43,977 bases of DNA from Halobacterium bonnevillei. GTDB taxonomy: Archaea; Halobacteriota; Halobacteria; Halobacteriales; Halobacteriaceae. Position 1 is the first letter of the stretch; each line of letters begins with the position of its first letter. Positions 42,289 to 43,977 of this stretch are shown here, piece by piece. The DNA is taken from contig NZ_WUUU01000008.1 of NCBI RefSeq assembly GCF_009831555.1, positions 1-43,977 on the forward strand, given 5' to 3'. The translations under genes were made by a program, and so were the position numbers. The notes beneath the pieces were generated by a model, which saw nothing but the letters and a program-made list of their open reading frames with translations, searched no databases and was not told where the DNA came from.

Positions 42289-43464
42289 TTATGCGTTCGA
42301 GGGGTCGTCCGGAACCGAGATGTCGCCGTCGATGATGCCCTGCCGCGCGTCGGTGACTGCCGTCTTCACGTCCTCTGGAATCTCTGAGCCGAGCTGGTCG
42401 CCGTACACGCAGGCGACGCCGTCCTCGGGGAGGCCGAGCGTCGTGAGCGCGCCGCCCTCGAAGTTCCCGTTGACGGTCGCTTCGACGGCGTTGTAGACGG
42501 CGGTGTCCACGCGCTTGACCATGCTCGCGAGGATGACGTCCGCGTAGTTGCTCTTCGTGACCGACTGGTCGCGGTCGACGCCGATGGCGAAGCGGCCTTC
42601 CTCCTGGGCGGCCTGGAAGACGCCGGTGCCGGTGTTGCCGGCGGCGTGGTAGACCACGTCGCTGCCGGAGGAGTACATCGAGAGCGCGGCCTCCTTGCCG
42701 CCGCTCGGGTCGTTGAAGTCGCCGACGTACGTCGACTGGACGTCGATGTCCTCGTTCACCGCCTTCACGCCGGCGGTGAATCCGGCTTCGAACTTCCCGA
42801 TGAGCGAGCCCTCCACGCCGCCGACGAAGCCGACGTTCGTGGAGTCGGACGCCGTCGAGCCGGCGCCCGCGCTGAAGCTCATCGACGTCAGCTGGCCCGC
42901 CAGAATCCCGACGAGGTACGACCCCTCGTGCTCGCGGAAGACGTAGCTCCCGACGTTGTCCGCCTCCACGACGCTGTCGACGATCTGGAAGTTCTGTTCG
43001 GGGTAGTTCTGGGCCGTCTCCGAGAGTGCGTCTGCCTGGAGGAATCCGATGCAGGACACCAAGTCGTAGTCGGGGTCCGTCGAGCTCGCGAACTGCTGCT
43101 GGTAGTTCCCGAACTGGGCAACCTCGTCGGGTTCGGCGTCCTCGTACTCGACGTCGAAGTCCTCGACGGCCTGTTGGATGCCTTCCTGGGCCTGGTCGTT
43201 GAACGACCCGTCGCCGAGTCCGCCGGTCGCGTACACCATCCCGACGTTCGTCGTCTCGGAGTCCTCACTGTCGGCTTCGGTGGTCGTCTCGTCGCTGTCG
43301 TCGCTGTCGTCGCCGGACTCCGTTTCGGTTCCGGGCTCTTCGGTGGTCGTCTCTTCGTCGTCGTCGCCACCGGGTCCGCCCGTACAGCCCGCGAGGCCGG
43401 CCAGTCCAACGGTTCCGAGCGCACCTGTCGTCTTGATGAATTCGCGCCTGTCGAAGTCCCTCAT
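42289..43464 (-). CDS. BMP-family substrate-binding lipoprotein (Tat-exported), nucleoside transport
   Basis: The extracellular receptor for the ABC importer. The 391-aa protein starts with a Tat signal (DRREFIKTTGALG) and a lipobox LAGC, as haloarchaeal lipoproteins do. A long Asp/Glu/Thr-rich linker follows (about 30-75). The BMP/PnrA domain then has VGMVYATGGLGDGSFND, FREHEGSYLVGILAGQL, VGFVGGVEGSLIGKFEAGF, DVVYHAAGNTGTGVF and AIGVDRDQS. These are typical of purine-nucleoside receptors such as PnrA/TmpC and BmpA. The start is ATG at 43464; a GTG nine nt upstream is unlikely. GCTTTATGAATACC (43487-43500) is the promoter. The remainder of the spacer to 43639 shows no gene. Confidence 0.92.
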   Translation of the reverse strand: MRDFDRREFIKTTGALGTVGLAGLAGCTGGPGGDDDEETTTEEPGTETESGDDSDDSDETTTEADSEDSETTNVGMVYATGGLGDGSFNDQAQEGIQQAVEDFDVEYEDAEPDEVAQFGNYQQQFASSTDPDYDLVSCIGFLQADALSETAQNYPEQNFQIVDSVVEADNVGSYVFREHEGSYLVGILAGQLTSMSFSAGAGSTASDSTNVGFVGGVEGSLIGKFEAGFTAGVKAVNEDIDVQSTYVGDFNDPSGGKEAALSMYSSGSDVVYHAAGNTGTGVFQAAQEEGRFAIGVDRDQSVTKSNYADVILASMVKRVDTAVYNAVEATVNGNFEGGALTTLGLPEDGVACVYGDQLGSEIPEDVKTAVTDARQGIIDGDISVPDDPSNA

Positions 43465-43486
43465 TGATGGCACAAAGATTCGGGCA

Positions 43487-43500
43487 GGTATTCATAAAGC
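43487..43500 (-). promoter_or_regulatory. TATA element of the nucleoside-transport operon
   Basis: GCTTTATGAATACC on the minus strand, centred about 30 nt before the lipoprotein ATG at 43464. Farther upstream an inverted repeat (GTACG-AA-CGTAC, 43559-43570) about 95 nt before the start could be a regulator site. Confidence 0.5.
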
Positions 43501-43639
43501 TGTCGAACACGCAACAGCCGTGTCGCGGTCCGTACACGTTGTTTGTGGAGGTTTCGCAGTACGAACGTACCGCAGTGCTACCCCCGAGATGGCACGAAGA
43601 CGCGGCAATAAATGCAGGGTATTGGGCGGTGATACGGCC

Positions 43640-43977
43640 TCAGATCGCGTCTTCGACGGCCGCGGCGACGACGTCTGAAACCGCCTCGACGAGCTCGTCG
43701 ACGTCGTCGCTCTCGGCGTACACGCGGACGTAGGGTTCCGTGCCGCTGGGTCGAACTAGCGTCCACGACGCGTCCGGGAACGACAGCCGGACGCCGTACT
43801 CGGTGTCGACCTCTGCGTCATCGAAGACCCCCGGGAGTTCCGTCTCGACCTGTGCCATCACTGCATCCTTGGCGTGGTCCGGGCAGTCTACGCTGACTTT
43901 CCGGTACGGGCGTTCGGTCACGGGGTCGCGGAGAGCGCCGAGGCCGCCCGCGTCGGCGACCAGGCGGCCGAGGACGG
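43640..43977 (-). CDS. Phosphohexomutase-family enzyme (phosphomannomutase/phosphoglucosamine mutase-like), C-terminal part
   Basis: Only the last 112 residues are in the window; the frame continues past the right edge. This is domain 4 of alpha-D-phosphohexomutases, with the phosphate-binding loop TLVRPSGTEPYVRVYAES followed by DDVDELVEAVSDVV. The preceding RPYRKVSVDCPDHAKDAVM belongs to the domain 3/4 linker. Family members convert hexose-6-phosphate to hexose-1-phosphate, but archaeal phosphopentomutases belong to the same family. Because it lies directly upstream of the nucleoside-uptake genes on the same strand, a ribose-1-phosphate to ribose-5-phosphate role is possible. Confidence 0.9.
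   Translation of the reverse strand, partial: VLGRLVADAGGLGALRDPVTERPYRKVSVDCPDHAKDAVMAQVETELPGVFDDAEVDTEYGVRLSFPDASWTLVRPSGTEPYVRVYAESDDVDELVEAVSDVVAAAVEDAI

Noticed and set aside
43465-43473. GTG start nine bases upstream for the BMP lipoprotein
   Set aside because: The ATG at 43464 is directly before the twin-arginine signal and fits the promoter distance.

Overview
The window is chromosomal DNA of a haloarchaeon. It is very GC-rich, the proteins are acidic (Asp/Glu-rich), most genes have a TATA-like element 26-32 nt before the start codon with almost no leader, and the gene set is archaeal (TFB, proteasome beta, Cdc48, topoisomerase VI, ATP-dependent DNA ligase, Tat lipoprotein). From memory the order psmB - ligase - cdc48 - top6AB/gyrBA - galE-like - nucleoside ABC locus resembles Halobacterium. 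That is recollection, not a search.

Layout. 1-2452: partial TFB (-), divergent from gatC-gatA (+). 2645-6316: secreted 5'-nucleotidase-like protein (+), then four minus-strand genes (unknown acidic protein, dodecin-like, unknown 101 aa, hotdog thioesterase). 6404-10165: a GCS2-like ligase (-), divergent from a TraB-family/site-2-protease pair. 10273-12275: purM (+), an XRE-CBS regulator and a DUF555 protein (-). 12529-15393: a 55-aa membrane peptide and psmB (+), then a second GCS2-like ligase (-). 15503-21956: DNA ligase, DUF1328-like protein, HAD phosphatase, metallo-beta-lactamase-fold protein, Hsp20 and Cdc48, all on +. 22271-30573: both type II topoisomerases, top6B-top6A (-) divergent from gyrB-gyrA (+); top6A carries a frameshift. 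30780-36650: arginase, two related 106-aa membrane proteins, an epimerase-like protein, a winged-helix regulator, an NDH-2-like flavoprotein and small unknowns. 36799-43977: a minus-strand nucleoside locus of uridine phosphorylase, cytidine deaminase, two permeases, a double ATPase, a BMP-type lipoprotein and the end of a phosphohexomutase-family gene.

The nucleoside locus makes functional sense as a unit: the lipoprotein and ABC proteins bring nucleosides in, cytidine deaminase makes uridine, uridine phosphorylase releases uracil and (deoxy)ribose-1-phosphate, and the mutase may isomerise the sugar phosphate. The topoisomerase block puts the supercoiling enzyme and topoisomerase VI back to back across a 296-bp shared control region.

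The less expected signals lie mostly between genes and in active sites. They include seven consecutive short-loop hairpins after cdc48, the first of which lies in an element repeated after gyrA; a 19-bp alternating purine-pyrimidine tract and a palindrome around the gyrB TATA element; a seven-codon reading frame overlapping the hsp20 start; an eight-unit 23-bp tandem repeat; and a decayed 41-bp repeat of the 3' end of a GCS2-like gene. A dodecin, a nucleotidase and an SDR epimerase have lost residues normally used for cofactor, metal or catalysis. I found no CRISPR array, complete tRNA or rRNA, or insertion sequence.
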